A stretch of DNA of 64,000 nt from CADCTP01 sp963849885 (lineage in GTDB: Bacteria > Actinomycetota > Actinomycetes > Mycobacteriales > CADCTP01): contig CAWKIV010000027.1 of NCBI GenBank assembly GCA_963849885.1, positions 55,809-119,808 on the forward strand. Direction: 5' to 3'. Positions 35,265-43,316 of this stretch are shown one piece after another (positions within the stretch are counted from its first letter, which is position 1; every line of letters begins with the position of its first letter). Both the position numbers and the translations under genes were made by a program. The notes below the pieces were generated by a model, which saw only the letters and a list, made by a program, of their open reading frames with translations, had not been told where the DNA came from and made no database searches.

Positions 35265-36520
35265 GGGGGCGGCTACGCCGCATCGCCATCGACACCACCC
35301 CGCTGCGCCACCCGGCGTACCGGCGGCTGTTCGTCGGGCAGGGCGTGTCCTTCGTCGGGTTCCAGGTCACCGCGGTGGCGGTGCCGGTGCAGGTGTACGA
35401 CATCAGCCGGTCGTCGTTCTGGGTCGGCGTGCTCGGCATCGTCGGGCTGGTCCCGCTGGTCGTCTTCGGGCTGTGGGGCGGCGCGGTCGCGGACGCGGTG
35501 GACCGGCGCAAGCTGCTGCTCGTCTCGTCCTGGCTGACCTGGGTGGTCACGCTGGCGCTGTTCGCCCAGGCGCTGGCCGGGCTGGACAGCCTGGCCCTGC
35601 TGCTGGTGCTGGTCGCCGTGCAGTCGGCCGCGTTCGCGGTCAGCTCGCCGACCCGCAACGCGATCATCCCGCGGCTGCTCGACCGCTCGCTGGTGCCGGC
35701 GGCCAACACGCTGAACTTCACCATGACCAACGTCGGCACGGTGGCCGGCCCGCTGCTGGCCGGCGTGGTCATCGCCCGGGGCGGCGGCTTCCCGGTCGCC
35801 TACGGGATCGACGCGGTGCTGTTCACCGTCGCGCTGCAGGCGGCGTACCGGCTGCCGCCGCTGCCGCCGGTGGCCGAGGCGGACCAGCTGTCCCGGCCGG
35901 GCCTGCGCTCGGTGGTGGAGGGGCTGCGCTTCATCGCCGCCCAGCCGGTGCTGCTGATGTCGTTCGTGGTGGACATCATCGCGATGGTCTTCGCGATGCC
36001 GCGGGCGCTGTTCCCGGAGGTGGCGGAGACCAAGTTCGGCGGGGAGCAGGCGGTCGGCTGGCTGTTCGCCGCGATCGCGATCGGCGCGGTCGTCGGCGGG
36101 CTGTCGTCGGGCTGGATCGGCCGGGTGCGCCGGCAGGGCGTCGCGCTGACCCTCGCGATCGTCGCCTGGGGCGCCGCGGTGGCGCTGTCCGGGCTGGCTC
36201 AGACGCTCTGGCTCACCGTCGTGCTGCTCGCCGTCGCCGGCGCCGCCGACCTGGTCTCCGCCGTCTTCCGGCAGACGATCCTGCAGGTGTACGCGCCGGA
36301 CGAGATGCGCGGCCGGCTGCAGGGCGTCTTCATCGTGGTGGTGGCCGGCGGGCCGCGACTGGGCGACCTGCGCGCCGGTGCCACCGCCGCGGTCGCCGGG
36401 GCCACCTTCTCCTGGGTCGCGGGCGGGATCGCCTGCGTCGTCGCGGTGGTGCTGGCCGCGCTCGCCGTCCCGGCCTTCCTCCGGTACGACGCCGGCCGGC
36501 CGGCGGGCAAGGCCGGCTGA
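35261..36520 (+). CDS. MFS transporter (EntS-like)
   Basis: 419 residues, about 10-12 membrane helices. The start (LRHPAYRRLFVGQGVSFVGF) and loop GGAVADAVDRRKLLLVSS are typical of EntS/DHA3-type exporters; DEMRGRLQGVFIVVVAGGPR is the conserved central motif of that group. It is translationally coupled to pdxH (GTGA). Substrate unknown. The stop codon sits in a 9-base tandem repeat (GCCGGCTGA twice), giving two in-frame stops; UdgX converges 16 bases downstream. Confidence 0.88.
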   Translation: MRGRLRRIAIDTTPLRHPAYRRLFVGQGVSFVGFQVTAVAVPVQVYDISRSSFWVGVLGIVGLVPLVVFGLWGGAVADAVDRRKLLLVSSWLTWVVTLALFAQALAGLDSLALLLVLVAVQSAAFAVSSPTRNAIIPRLLDRSLVPAANTLNFTMTNVGTVAGPLLAGVVIARGGGFPVAYGIDAVLFTVALQAAYRLPPLPPVAEADQLSRPGLRSVVEGLRFIAAQPVLLMSFVVDIIAMVFAMPRALFPEVAETKFGGEQAVGWLFAAIAIGAVVGGLSSGWIGRVRRQGVALTLAIVAWGAAVALSGLAQTLWLTVVLLAVAGAADLVSAVFRQTILQVYAPDEMRGRLQGVFIVVVAGGPRLGDLRAGATAAVAGATFSWVAGGIACVVAVVLAALAVPAFLRYDAGRPAGKAG

Positions 36521-36535
36521 GCCGGCTGAGCCGGC
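36512..36535 (+). repeat. 9-bp tandem repeat spanning the MFS stop codon
   Basis: GCCGGCTGA occurs at 36512-36520 and 36521-36529, with a partial third copy. The first copy contains the stop codon and the second duplicates it in frame. It is one of several short duplications over stop codons in this window. Confidence 0.75.
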
Positions 36536-36536
36536 G

Positions 36537-37220
36537 CTACGTGGCCAGCGCCGCGGCGCCGACCTTGAGGTCGGCCACCAGCGCCTCGTACGCGGCGTCC
36601 CGCGCGTCGCCCGGCACCCGCAGCACCGCGGACGGGTGCGCGGTGGCCATGATCCAGGCCGAGTGCACCGCCGCGTCCTCGGTCTCGAAGAGCGAGCCGT
36701 CCCCGCCGAGCGTCGCCGGCGGCTCGTACGGCATCAGCTGGCCGCGCTGCTTGGTGATCCGGAACGCGTTGCCGAGCATCGCCTTGGCCGCGGTGGCGCC
36801 GAGGCAGACCACCAGCTCGGGGTCGACCAGCGCCAGCTCGGCCTGCAGCCAGGGGTGGCAGGCGGCGACGTGCTCCGGGCCGGGCGTCTGGTGCAACCGG
36901 CGCTTGCCGGTCTGGGTGAAGCGGAAGTGCTTCACCGCGTTGGTCACGTACGTCTGGCTGCGGTCGATGCCGGCGTCGACGAGCGCCTTGTCCAGCAGCT
37001 TGCCGGCCGGGCCGACGAACGGCTCGCCCTTGCGGTCCTCGACGTCACCGGGCTGCTCGCCGACGAAGACCACCCGGGCGTCGGCCGGGCCGAGACCGAA
37101 GACGGTCTGGGTGGCCGGCTCCCACAGCGGGCAGGCGCGGCAGCCGCGGGCGGCCTCGCGCACACCGTCGAGGCCGACGCCGGTCGGCGGGGCGGCGAGG
37201 CTGAACTCCTGGGTCGCCAT
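36537..37220 (-). CDS. UdgX-type uracil-DNA glycosylase
   Basis: 227 residues, 4Fe-4S family. Motif A is GEQPGDVED (residues 54-62). The R-loop TGKRRLHQTP contains the KRR(I/L)H insertion that defines UdgX, with His110 at the position that forms a covalent bond with the abasic sugar after uracil excision. Candidate cluster ligands are Cys27, Cys30, Cys121 and Cys139. The C-terminal motif is ATAHPSAVLRV. UdgX proteins block or mark uracil sites instead of turning over normally. The gene appears monocistronic, converging on the MFS gene. Confidence 0.92.
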   Translation of the reverse strand: MATQEFSLAAPPTGVGLDGVREAARGCRACPLWEPATQTVFGLGPADARVVFVGEQPGDVEDRKGEPFVGPAGKLLDKALVDAGIDRSQTYVTNAVKHFRFTQTGKRRLHQTPGPEHVAACHPWLQAELALVDPELVVCLGATAAKAMLGNAFRITKQRGQLMPYEPPATLGGDGSLFETEDAAVHSAWIMATAHPSAVLRVPGDARDAAYEALVADLKVGAAALAT

Positions 37221-37274
37221 GACGGAGAAGTGTCTCTCCACCGCGGCGCCGGTCAAACGTCAGGGACCGACGCC

Positions 37275-38090
37275 TCAGGGACCGCCCGTCGGGAGGGACC
37301 AGGGCGCCGCCGCCGAGCCGTCGGCGTAGACCCAGGGCTGCCGGCCGATGGCCCACGGCCCGGGCCGCGGCACCACGAGCTTGCCGTTCGCGGGGTCGAC
37401 GTACGGCCACGGCTCACCCGCCGGATAGGGCCCCATCGCCGGCACCGGCTCCTGCCCGGACGGCGCGGTCCCGACCTGGCCGGGGACCGTGGAGATCTGG
37501 TTCGGCATCGGCGGGTGCCCGTTGGTGCCGGCGGGCTGGCCGGCCGGCGGCTGGCTGCCCGCCGGCTGGCCGGCAGGCACGTCGGCCTTGGTGGCCGCCG
37601 TCTCCAGCGCGGTCTTGCAGGTCCGCGCGCTGGCGTCCCGGGACGACACCGCCGCGCTGATGCCGTTCTTCCCGTTGGTCATCTTCGTCTGGGCCTCGGT
37701 GTTGTCACACGAGGTGGTCCGGTAGAGCTGCCAGCCCGCCTTGCCGGTGGTGATCGCGGTGCCGCAGTCCTCCTGGTAGACCGCGAGGTGCCGCTGCCAG
37801 GTGCCGAGCGCGGCGGCGGTGTCCTTGTGCATGGTGCCGAGACCGCGCACGGCCGGCACCACCTGGTCCCGCAGGGTGGTGAACGCGGTGGCGGCGTCCC
37901 CGGTCCAGAAGCCGGACACGTCCATCCCGGCCAGGCTGTCCGCGACCGAGCTGAGGTCGGTGCCGGCCGTGTCGTGCGCCTTGCCGAGCGTGTCGATCGT
38001 GCCCGGGTTGCCCCAGACGTAGTGGTCGACCTGCGCGTTCTCCCACTGCTGCAGCTCCGGCAGCGCGTAGCACCGGTCCCGGCCGCTCAT
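37275..38090 (-). CDS. WXG100/T7SS-like helical protein with Pro-rich tail
   Basis: 271 residues. Residues 1-165 are alpha-helical, with VDHYVWGNPGTIDTLGKA and MDVSGFWTGDAATAFTTLRD. The FW-x-G-x-A-A-x-A-F pattern is like the WXG core of ESX-type and LXG-like proteins. Two cysteines (CDNTEAQ and TCKTALE) follow. The C-terminal ~100 residues are Pro/Gly-rich (PAGQPAGSQPPAGQPAG) and end with PWVYADGSAAAPWSLPTGGP. No signal peptide is present. It follows the related gene 38119-39615 after 28 bases, so both are probably cotranscribed. A type VII secretion link is inferred; no secretion ATPase lies in the window. Confidence 0.7.
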   Translation of the reverse strand: MSGRDRCYALPELQQWENAQVDHYVWGNPGTIDTLGKAHDTAGTDLSSVADSLAGMDVSGFWTGDAATAFTTLRDQVVPAVRGLGTMHKDTAAALGTWQRHLAVYQEDCGTAITTGKAGWQLYRTTSCDNTEAQTKMTNGKNGISAAVSSRDASARTCKTALETAATKADVPAGQPAGSQPPAGQPAGTNGHPPMPNQISTVPGQVGTAPSGQEPVPAMGPYPAGEPWPYVDPANGKLVVPRPGPWAIGRQPWVYADGSAAAPWSLPTGGP

Positions 38091-38118
38091 CGCCGCGCCT
38101 CCCTGCTCGGTGTCCCCG

Positions 38119-39615
38119 TCACAGCTCGTCGTCCTCGTCGGTCTGCGCCTCTTGCTCCGCGCGCGCCTTCTTCCGGTGCACCGCCCAGGCCGCCGCGCCG
38201 GCCGCGCCGAGCACGCCGACCGGGGCGACCGCCGCGGCCACCGGCAGCCCGTTGCGGTCCGCGGCCGGGGCGGTGCCGCCGCCGGTCGCGTCGCCGCCCA
38301 GGCCGACCGAGCCGGAGCCGGCCCCGACCGAGCCGCCGCCGGACCCGACCGAGCCGCCGCCGGTCAGCGACGCCGGGTCGGCCGGGGGTGGCTCCGGGAC
38401 CGGGCCGCCGGCGGTGCCGGCCCCGCTGCCGGAGCCACCCCCGCCGGCGGACCCGCTCCCGCCCCCGATGGGTCCGCCAGCGGCGGAGTCAGGGCCGTTG
38501 GCGGCGGAGTCAGGGCCGCCGACGGCGTCGCTGCCGAGCAGGCCGGTCGGCGTGCTCGGGGCGGAATCGGTGGGCGCGTACGGCATCGTGGAGCCGCCGG
38601 AGCCCGTCTCGACGGGATCGCCGATGCCGTCGCTGTCCGCGTCCGGGCCGTACGGCACGCCGGCGGCGGTCGACGGGCCGGCGCCGTTGCTCCCGCCGCC
38701 GGTGGTGACCGGATCGCCGACCTGCGCGTCCGGGTTGCCGTCCTTCTCCACCGAGTCCGGGATGCCGTCGTCGTCGGAGTCGGTGTCGCGGTAGTCCGGG
38801 GTGCCGTCGCCGTCGGTGTCCACCGGCCCGCCCGGGCCGGTCGGGTCGCCCGGGCTCGTCGGGTCGCCGGGAGTGGTCGGGTCGCCGGGCGTGGTCGGGT
38901 CGCCCGGGTCGTCGCCGCTCGTCGGCTCGCCCGGCCGCCCGCCGCCCGACCCGCCGCCCGGCATGGACCCGCCCGGCGTCATCCCGCCCTCGGTCGAGTC
39001 GGGGATGCCGTCGTTGTCGGAGTCGGTGTCCTGGTAGTCGGGCGTGCCGTCGCCGTCGGTGTCCACCGGCTGACCCGGGGTCGTGGGGTCGCCGGGGTCG
39101 GTGGGATCACCCGGGTCGGTCGGGTCGCCGGGGTTGCTCGGGTCACCCGGCTCCCACGTCGGGTCGCCCGGCGACGTGCCCCCACCGGGCGAGGTGCCTC
39201 CACCGGGCGAGGTCCCGCCGCCGGGCGAGGTGCCTCCACCCGGCGAGGTCCCGCCCCCGGGCGAGGTCCCGCCGCCCGGCGACGTGCCTCCGCCCGGCGA
39301 GGTCCCTCCGCCGGGGGAGTCGCCGGTCGGCTGGTCCGAGGCGTCCTGCCGGGCCTGCTCCTCGGTCCACCCGTACTCCCGGGCGGCCGCGAACACCCCC
39401 TGGCAGAGCTGGTCGAGCTGCCCGCCGACCTGCGGCCGCTTCTGCGTCCACTTGGTCCGGACGGTCTCGACGCCGCCCTCCACGTCCCCGCTGCCGAAGT
39501 CCTCGCCGGTCGCCTGGGCGCTGACGGTGATCGCGTCGTACTGTCCCTTGAGCCGGTAGAGGGCTGTGGCCAGCGCCTTGAGCTGGCCGGGATCGGTGAC
39601 GAACCCGTTTCCCAT
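38119..39615 (-). CDS. WXG100-like protein with TSPGGG repeats, thrombospondin-type calcium repeats and C-terminal membrane anchor
   Basis: 498 residues. The helical N-terminus (TDPGQLKALATALYRLKGQY, then VETVRTKWTQKRP) resembles WXG100 modules. Nine or so TSPGGG hexads and a GDPTDPGDPT linker follow. Next come acidic repeats such as DTDGDGTPDYQDTDSDNDGI and DTDSDDDGIPDSVEKDGN, which match the D-x-D-x-D-G calcium loops of thrombospondin type 3 domains. A Gly-rich part precedes a C-terminal helix (VAAAVAPVGVLGAAGAAAWA) with basic tail HRKKARA. There is no LPxTG motif and no N-terminal signal peptide. A surface-anchored calcium-stabilised stalk exported by a type VII-like route is my inference. 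Confidence 0.72.
   Translation of the reverse strand: MGNGFVTDPGQLKALATALYRLKGQYDAITVSAQATGEDFGSGDVEGGVETVRTKWTQKRPQVGGQLDQLCQGVFAAAREYGWTEEQARQDASDQPTGDSPGGGTSPGGGTSPGGGTSPGGGTSPGGGTSPGGGTSPGGGTSPGGGTSPGDPTWEPGDPSNPGDPTDPGDPTDPGDPTTPGQPVDTDGDGTPDYQDTDSDNDGIPDSTEGGMTPGGSMPGGGSGGGRPGEPTSGDDPGDPTTPGDPTTPGDPTSPGDPTGPGGPVDTDGDGTPDYRDTDSDDDGIPDSVEKDGNPDAQVGDPVTTGGGSNGAGPSTAAGVPYGPDADSDGIGDPVETGSGGSTMPYAPTDSAPSTPTGLLGSDAVGGPDSAANGPDSAAGGPIGGGSGSAGGGGSGSGAGTAGGPVPEPPPADPASLTGGGSVGSGGGSVGAGSGSVGLGGDATGGGTAPAADRNGLPVAAAVAPVGVLGAAGAAAWAVHRKKARAEQEAQTDEDDEL
39167..39320 (-). repeat. 18-bp tandem repeat coding for TSPGGG
   Basis: About eight or nine 18-base units (on the plus strand GGCGAGGTGCCTCCACCG-like, with synonymous changes) encode repeated TSPGGG. 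Synonymous variation between units shows selection for the peptide. The units keep the frame. Confidence 0.82.
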
Positions 39616-39758
39616 GTCCCTGCGTCCCTCCACCCGGCGCCCGGTCGGGCCGGAGCATACGCCCGGGATCGGCGGTATGTCCAAAGTACCCGATTCTTCG
39701 GTTCCCTCCCTCCCGCGTCGTCCGTCGCACGGCGGAGGCGGCCGACCCGGCCCCCGCC

Positions 39759-39764
39759 TAGGGT
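39759..39764 (+). promoter_or_regulatory. -10 element (TAGGGT) for the NatAB-type operon
   Basis: TAGGGT fits TANNNT and lies 20 bases before the ATG at 39785, with a GGGAGGG ribosome site between them. This 169-base gap also carries the promoter for the divergent WXG-like operon. No -35 element is obvious. Confidence 0.4.
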
Positions 39765-39784
39765 CGTCACCGGGAGGGATCTCG

Positions 39785-40717
39785 ATGTTGGAATTCGACC
39801 GTCTGACCAAGCGGTACGGCAGCAAGGTGGCGCTGCAGGACCTGACCTTCGCCGTCCGTCCGGGCGAGGTGTATGGCTTCGTCGGGGCGAACGGCGCGGG
39901 CAAGACCACCGCGATGCGGATCGCGCTCGGCGTGCTGGCCGCGGACGCCGGCGAGGTCCGCTGGCAGGGCCGGCCGGTGACGTTCGAGACCCGGCGCCGG
40001 TTCGGCTACATGCCGGAGGAGCGCGGGCTCTACCCGAAGATGCGGGTGGTCGAGCAGCTGGTCTACTTCGCCCGGCTGCACGGGCTGGACGCCGCGGCCG
40101 CGGCGGCCGCCGCCGACCGGCTGACCGAGCGGCTCGGCGTGGCCGAGCGCCGCAACGACGCGGTCGAGAAGCTCAGCCTGGGCAACCAGCAGCGGGTCCA
40201 GCTGGCCGCCGCGCTGGTGCACGACCCGGAGGTGCTGGTCCTGGACGAGCCGTTCTCCGGGCTCGACCCGGTCGGCGTGGACGCGCTCGCCGGGGTGCTG
40301 CTGGACAAGGCCCGCCAGGGCGTCCCGGTGGTCTTCTCCTCCCACCAGCTGGAGCTGGTGGAGCGGCTGTGCGACTCGGTCGGCATCGTCAACGCCGGCC
40401 GGATGGTCGCCGCCGGCACGGTCCGGGAGCTGCGCGACCGGGGCGACCGCCGGCAGCTGCTGGTGGTGGTGCCGGACGCCCCGGCCGGGTGGGCCGGCGG
40501 GCTGCCGGGCGTCCGGGTGGTGTCCGAGCGGCGGGGCGAGCTGGTCCTCGAGCTCGACCCGGGCGTGGACGACCAGCAGGTGCTGGCCGCCGCCACCCGG
40601 GCCGGCCGGGTGGAGCACTTCAGCCGGCGGGAGCCGACGCTGACCGAGCTGTTCCGGGAGGCGGTGGCGGCGCCGACCGACCGACCGGACCGCGAGCACG
40701 AGGAGGTGCGGGTATGA
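39785..40717 (+). CDS. ABC transporter ATP-binding protein (NatA-like)
   Basis: 310 residues. Walker A is GANGAGKTTAM, the signature LSLGNQQRVQLAAALV, Walker B VLVLDEPFSGLDPV, and the switch is VFSSHQLELVERL. A C-terminal DUF4162-type domain (residues ~215-300) is typical of NatA-like ATPases of Na+ or drug export. GYMPEERGLYPKM is the conserved region before the signature. The ribosome site GGGAGGG precedes the ATG. The stop overlaps the permease start (ATGA). Confidence 0.92.
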   Translation: MLEFDRLTKRYGSKVALQDLTFAVRPGEVYGFVGANGAGKTTAMRIALGVLAADAGEVRWQGRPVTFETRRRFGYMPEERGLYPKMRVVEQLVYFARLHGLDAAAAAAAADRLTERLGVAERRNDAVEKLSLGNQQRVQLAAALVHDPEVLVLDEPFSGLDPVGVDALAGVLLDKARQGVPVVFSSHQLELVERLCDSVGIVNAGRMVAAGTVRELRDRGDRRQLLVVVPDAPAGWAGGLPGVRVVSERRGELVLELDPGVDDQQVLAAATRAGRVEHFSRREPTLTELFREAVAAPTDRPDREHEEVRV

Positions 40718-41931
40718 CCGCCCCGGACACCGGGTCGCCGCGCGGCCTCGTCGGCCTGGTCGCGCGCCGGGAGATCACCACCCGGGTGCGCGAGCGCAGC
40801 TTCCTCATCTCCACCGTGGTGACGCTGCTGATCATCGCCGCGGTGATCGTGATCCCGACGCTGCTCGACCGCGGCGGCGACAAGGTCACCGTCGGCCTGG
40901 TCGGCGCGCCGGCCGCCGTCGAGCCCGCGCTGCAGCAGGCCGCCGCGGTTTCCGGAGTCGAGCTCACAGTCCAGCCGTACGACAGTGAGGCCGCCGCCCG
41001 GACGGCCGTGCAGGACGGGGACGCCGACGCGGTCTTCCTCGGCGGGGACCGGGTGCTGGTCGAGGAGGACCTGGACGGGGACGCCGAGCAGGTCGTCCAG
41101 TCGGCGTACCGGCAGGCCGCCGCGGCCCAGCGGCTGGCCGCCGCCGGCATCGACCCGGCCGCGGCGGGCCGGGCGCTGGACGTGCCGCCGCTCGCGGTGA
41201 CCGCCCTCGACCCGCCGGACCCGGACGCGGACGCGCGCCGCGGCGCCGCGTACTTCGGCGTGCTGCTGCTCTACTTCCAGCTCTTCGGGTACGGCCTGTG
41301 GGTCGCCCTCGGCGTGGTCGAGGAGAAGTCCAGCCGGGTGGTCGAGCTGCTGCTGGCCACGCTGCGGCCGTGGCAGCTGCTCGCCGGCAAGATCATCGGC
41401 ATCGGCCTGCTCGGGCTGGGCCAGCTGGTGCTGACCGGCGCGGTCGGCATCGTCACGGCGATCGCCACCGGCGCGGTGGACGTCCCGTCCGGGGTCCTCG
41501 GCGTCGCCGGCCAGGTGCTGGTCTGGTTCCTGCTCGGCTTCGCCTTCTACGCCTGCCTGTTCGCCGCGCTGGCGTCGCTGGTGTCCCGGCAGGAGGAGAT
41601 CCAGAACGTCACCACCCCGCTGTCGGTGCTGCTGCTGGGCAGCTTCTTCCTCGCCATCGCGGCGCTGAGCTCGCCGGACACCACGCTGGTCCGGGTCACC
41701 TCGATCGTGCCGCCGTTCTCCACCATGGTGATGCCGATCCGGTGGGCCGCCGGCGAGGCGCCGCTGTGGGAGCTGGCGCTGGCCATCGTGCTGATGGTGG
41801 CCGTGGTGGTGGCGCTGGTCCGGCTGGCCGGCTGGATCTACGCCGGCGCGGTGCTGCGCAGCGGACCGCGGGTGAAGCTGACCGAGGCGCTGACGGCCGG
41901 CCGGCACGGCGACCGCACCCCGGTCGGCTGA
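40714..41931 (+). CDS. ABC-2 type permease (NatB-like)
   Basis: 405 residues. Membrane helix 1 (FLISTVVTLLIIAAVIVIPT) is followed by an extracellular domain of ~130 residues, then five helices. The conserved loop GVVEEKSSRVVELLLATLRP-x-Q-LLAGKI is the NatB/ABC-2 signature. It pairs with the ATPase just upstream to form an exporter; sodium, drug or peptide efflux are possible. GAGGAGG precedes the ATG. Its stop is 12 bases from the convergent permease gene at 41944. Confidence 0.9.
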   Translation: MTAPDTGSPRGLVGLVARREITTRVRERSFLISTVVTLLIIAAVIVIPTLLDRGGDKVTVGLVGAPAAVEPALQQAAAVSGVELTVQPYDSEAAARTAVQDGDADAVFLGGDRVLVEEDLDGDAEQVVQSAYRQAAAAQRLAAAGIDPAAAGRALDVPPLAVTALDPPDPDADARRGAAYFGVLLLYFQLFGYGLWVALGVVEEKSSRVVELLLATLRPWQLLAGKIIGIGLLGLGQLVLTGAVGIVTAIATGAVDVPSGVLGVAGQVLVWFLLGFAFYACLFAALASLVSRQEEIQNVTTPLSVLLLGSFFLAIAALSSPDTTLVRVTSIVPPFSTMVMPIRWAAGEAPLWELALAIVLMVAVVVALVRLAGWIYAGAVLRSGPRVKLTEALTAGRHGDRTPVG

Positions 41932-41943
41932 GCGGAGAGAGCC

Positions 41944-42747
41944 TCAGGCGTCGCGGCGGGCCAGCACCGCCGCGGCGCCGCCGAGGAAGACGGCCAGCCA
42001 CAGCGCCAGCGTCAGCGCCGCCACCCAGGGCTCGAGGGTGAGCTCCGGGCTGGTCCGCGGCAGGAAGAGGCTGTCGCTGGCCGCGGTCGGCAGGTAGCGC
42101 TGGCCCTGCTCCTCCCACCACCGCGGCAGCAGCGGGCCGAAGAACGCCGGCCCCAGCACCAGCCCGAGCACCGCGGCCACCGAGCCGGCCGCGCTGCGCA
42201 GCACGAAGGCCAGGCAGACCGCGATCACCGGCAGCACCGGCGCGCTGGCCACCGAGCCGAGCACCAGCAGCGCCGCGTCCGAGCCGTCCACCGGCGGCGC
42301 GTCCAGCCCGCTGTAGAGGGCCAGCCCGACCGCCTGCATCACGGCGATGGCGACCACGGCGGTGCCGACCGCGAGCGCGACGACCACGAGCACCTTGGCC
42401 AGCAGCACCCGCTCCCGCCGCGGGGTCGCGGTCAGCGTCAGCGCGATCATCCGGGAGGAGTACTCCGAGGACACCACGGTCACCCCCAGCACGGTGACCA
42501 GGATCGCCACCAGCAGCATGCCGATCAGCGACGCGTCCACCGGGTCGAAGGTGGCCCGCTCCTCGGCCGGCCAGTCGTCCCAGGTGGCCAGCACCACCCA
42601 GGCCAGCAGGCCGGTCACCACCGCGCCGAGCAGCACCGCGCAGGCCAGCGTGACCCGGACCGAGCGCTGCGAGGTGATCTTGGCCCACTCGGCCCCGACC
42701 GTCGCGCCGAAGCCGACCCGCTCCGCCGTACCCGTCGCCGTGCTCAT
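41944..42747 (-). CDS. ABC-2 type permease, orphaned from its ATPase
   Basis: 267 residues with six hydrophobic segments. The N-terminus (AEWAKITSQRSVRVTLACAV) is typical of actinobacterial ABC-2 permeases. The conserved loop is VVSSEYSSRMIALTLTATPRRERVLLAK. The start overlaps (ATGA) the end of an ATPase gene of which only the C-terminus remains (42744-43052). The permease is intact but has no local ATPase, so its function is doubtful. Confidence 0.85.
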   Translation of the reverse strand: MSTATGTAERVGFGATVGAEWAKITSQRSVRVTLACAVLLGAVVTGLLAWVVLATWDDWPAEERATFDPVDASLIGMLLVAILVTVLGVTVVSSEYSSRMIALTLTATPRRERVLLAKVLVVVALAVGTAVVAIAVMQAVGLALYSGLDAPPVDGSDAALLVLGSVASAPVLPVIAVCLAFVLRSAAGSVAAVLGLVLGPAFFGPLLPRWWEEQGQRYLPTAASDSLFLPRTSPELTLEPWVAALTLALWLAVFLGGAAAVLARRDA

Positions 42748-43052
42748 GCCGGGGCCTCCTCGCGCACCATCTCGAAGCCCTGGTCGCCGACCAGGTCCAG
42801 GAACGCCGTCTCCAAAGTGGACCGTCGCGGGGTCAGCTCGTGCAGCGGGATGCCGGCCGCCGCGGCGGTGTCGCCGACCGCCGCGGCGGTCAGCCCGCGC
42901 ACGTCGAGGACCCCGCCGGCGCCGGCGGTCACCGCGGCGCCGGCGGTCACCGCGGCTCCGGCCCGGGCCAGCACCCCGGCCAGCTCCGCCGCCCGCGGCG
43001 ACACCACCCGGACCGAGCCGCCGCCGGCCCGCCGGGTCAGCTCGCGGCCACC
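42744..43052 (-). pseudogene. C-terminal remnant of an ABC transporter ATPase
   Basis: About 100 codons match the C-terminal tail of ABC-2 ATPases: GSVRVVSPRAAELAGVLARA, then PLHELTPRRSTLETAFLDLV. No Walker A, signature or Walker B, and no start codon in frame with a ribosome site, remain. The upstream sequence switches to a sensor-kinase N-terminus in another frame at about 43045. The ATPase was therefore lost by deletion, leaving the downstream permease. Confidence 0.78.
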
Positions 43053-43306
43053 GGGAAGATCCCGTACGGCGCGGCGAGCTGGACCAGCAGGCTGCCGACC
43101 AGCGCGACGCCGAGCACCGGGACCGGGTGCGTCCGCCGCCACAGCAGCGCCGCCGCCGCGACCGGCGCGACCAGCAGCGCGACCAGCCCGAGCCAGGTCA
43201 GCCGGGCGCCCGGCTCGTCCAGCACGATGACGGACGTGTAGGCCCAGACCAGCACCGAGGTCCCGATGTCGACGCCCCACCGGAGCGGACTGCGGGTCCC
43301 GCGCAC
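43037..43306 (-). pseudogene. N-terminal remnant of a sensor histidine kinase
   Basis: From GTG 43306, 89 residues hold three hydrophobic segments (SVLVWAYTSVIVL, WLGLVALLVAPVAAAALLW, VPVLGVALVGSLLVQLA) with WRRTHPVPVL between them. This resembles the N-terminal sensor of actinobacterial NarL-type kinases. The frame ends at 43037 within the ABC remnant. The kinase core, and presumably a response regulator, are missing. This is the other side of the deletion scar. Confidence 0.65.
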
Positions 43307-43316
43307 CCGCCCAGTA

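Noticed and set aside
38119..38260. Sortase-anchored C-terminus of the calcium-repeat protein
   Set aside because: A C-terminal helix and basic tail exist, but no LPxTG-like motif precedes them and the tail after the helix is long and acidic.
39167..39320. CRISPR-like array or satellite
   Set aside because: Units encode TSPGGG in frame with synonymous variation; it is a protein repeat.
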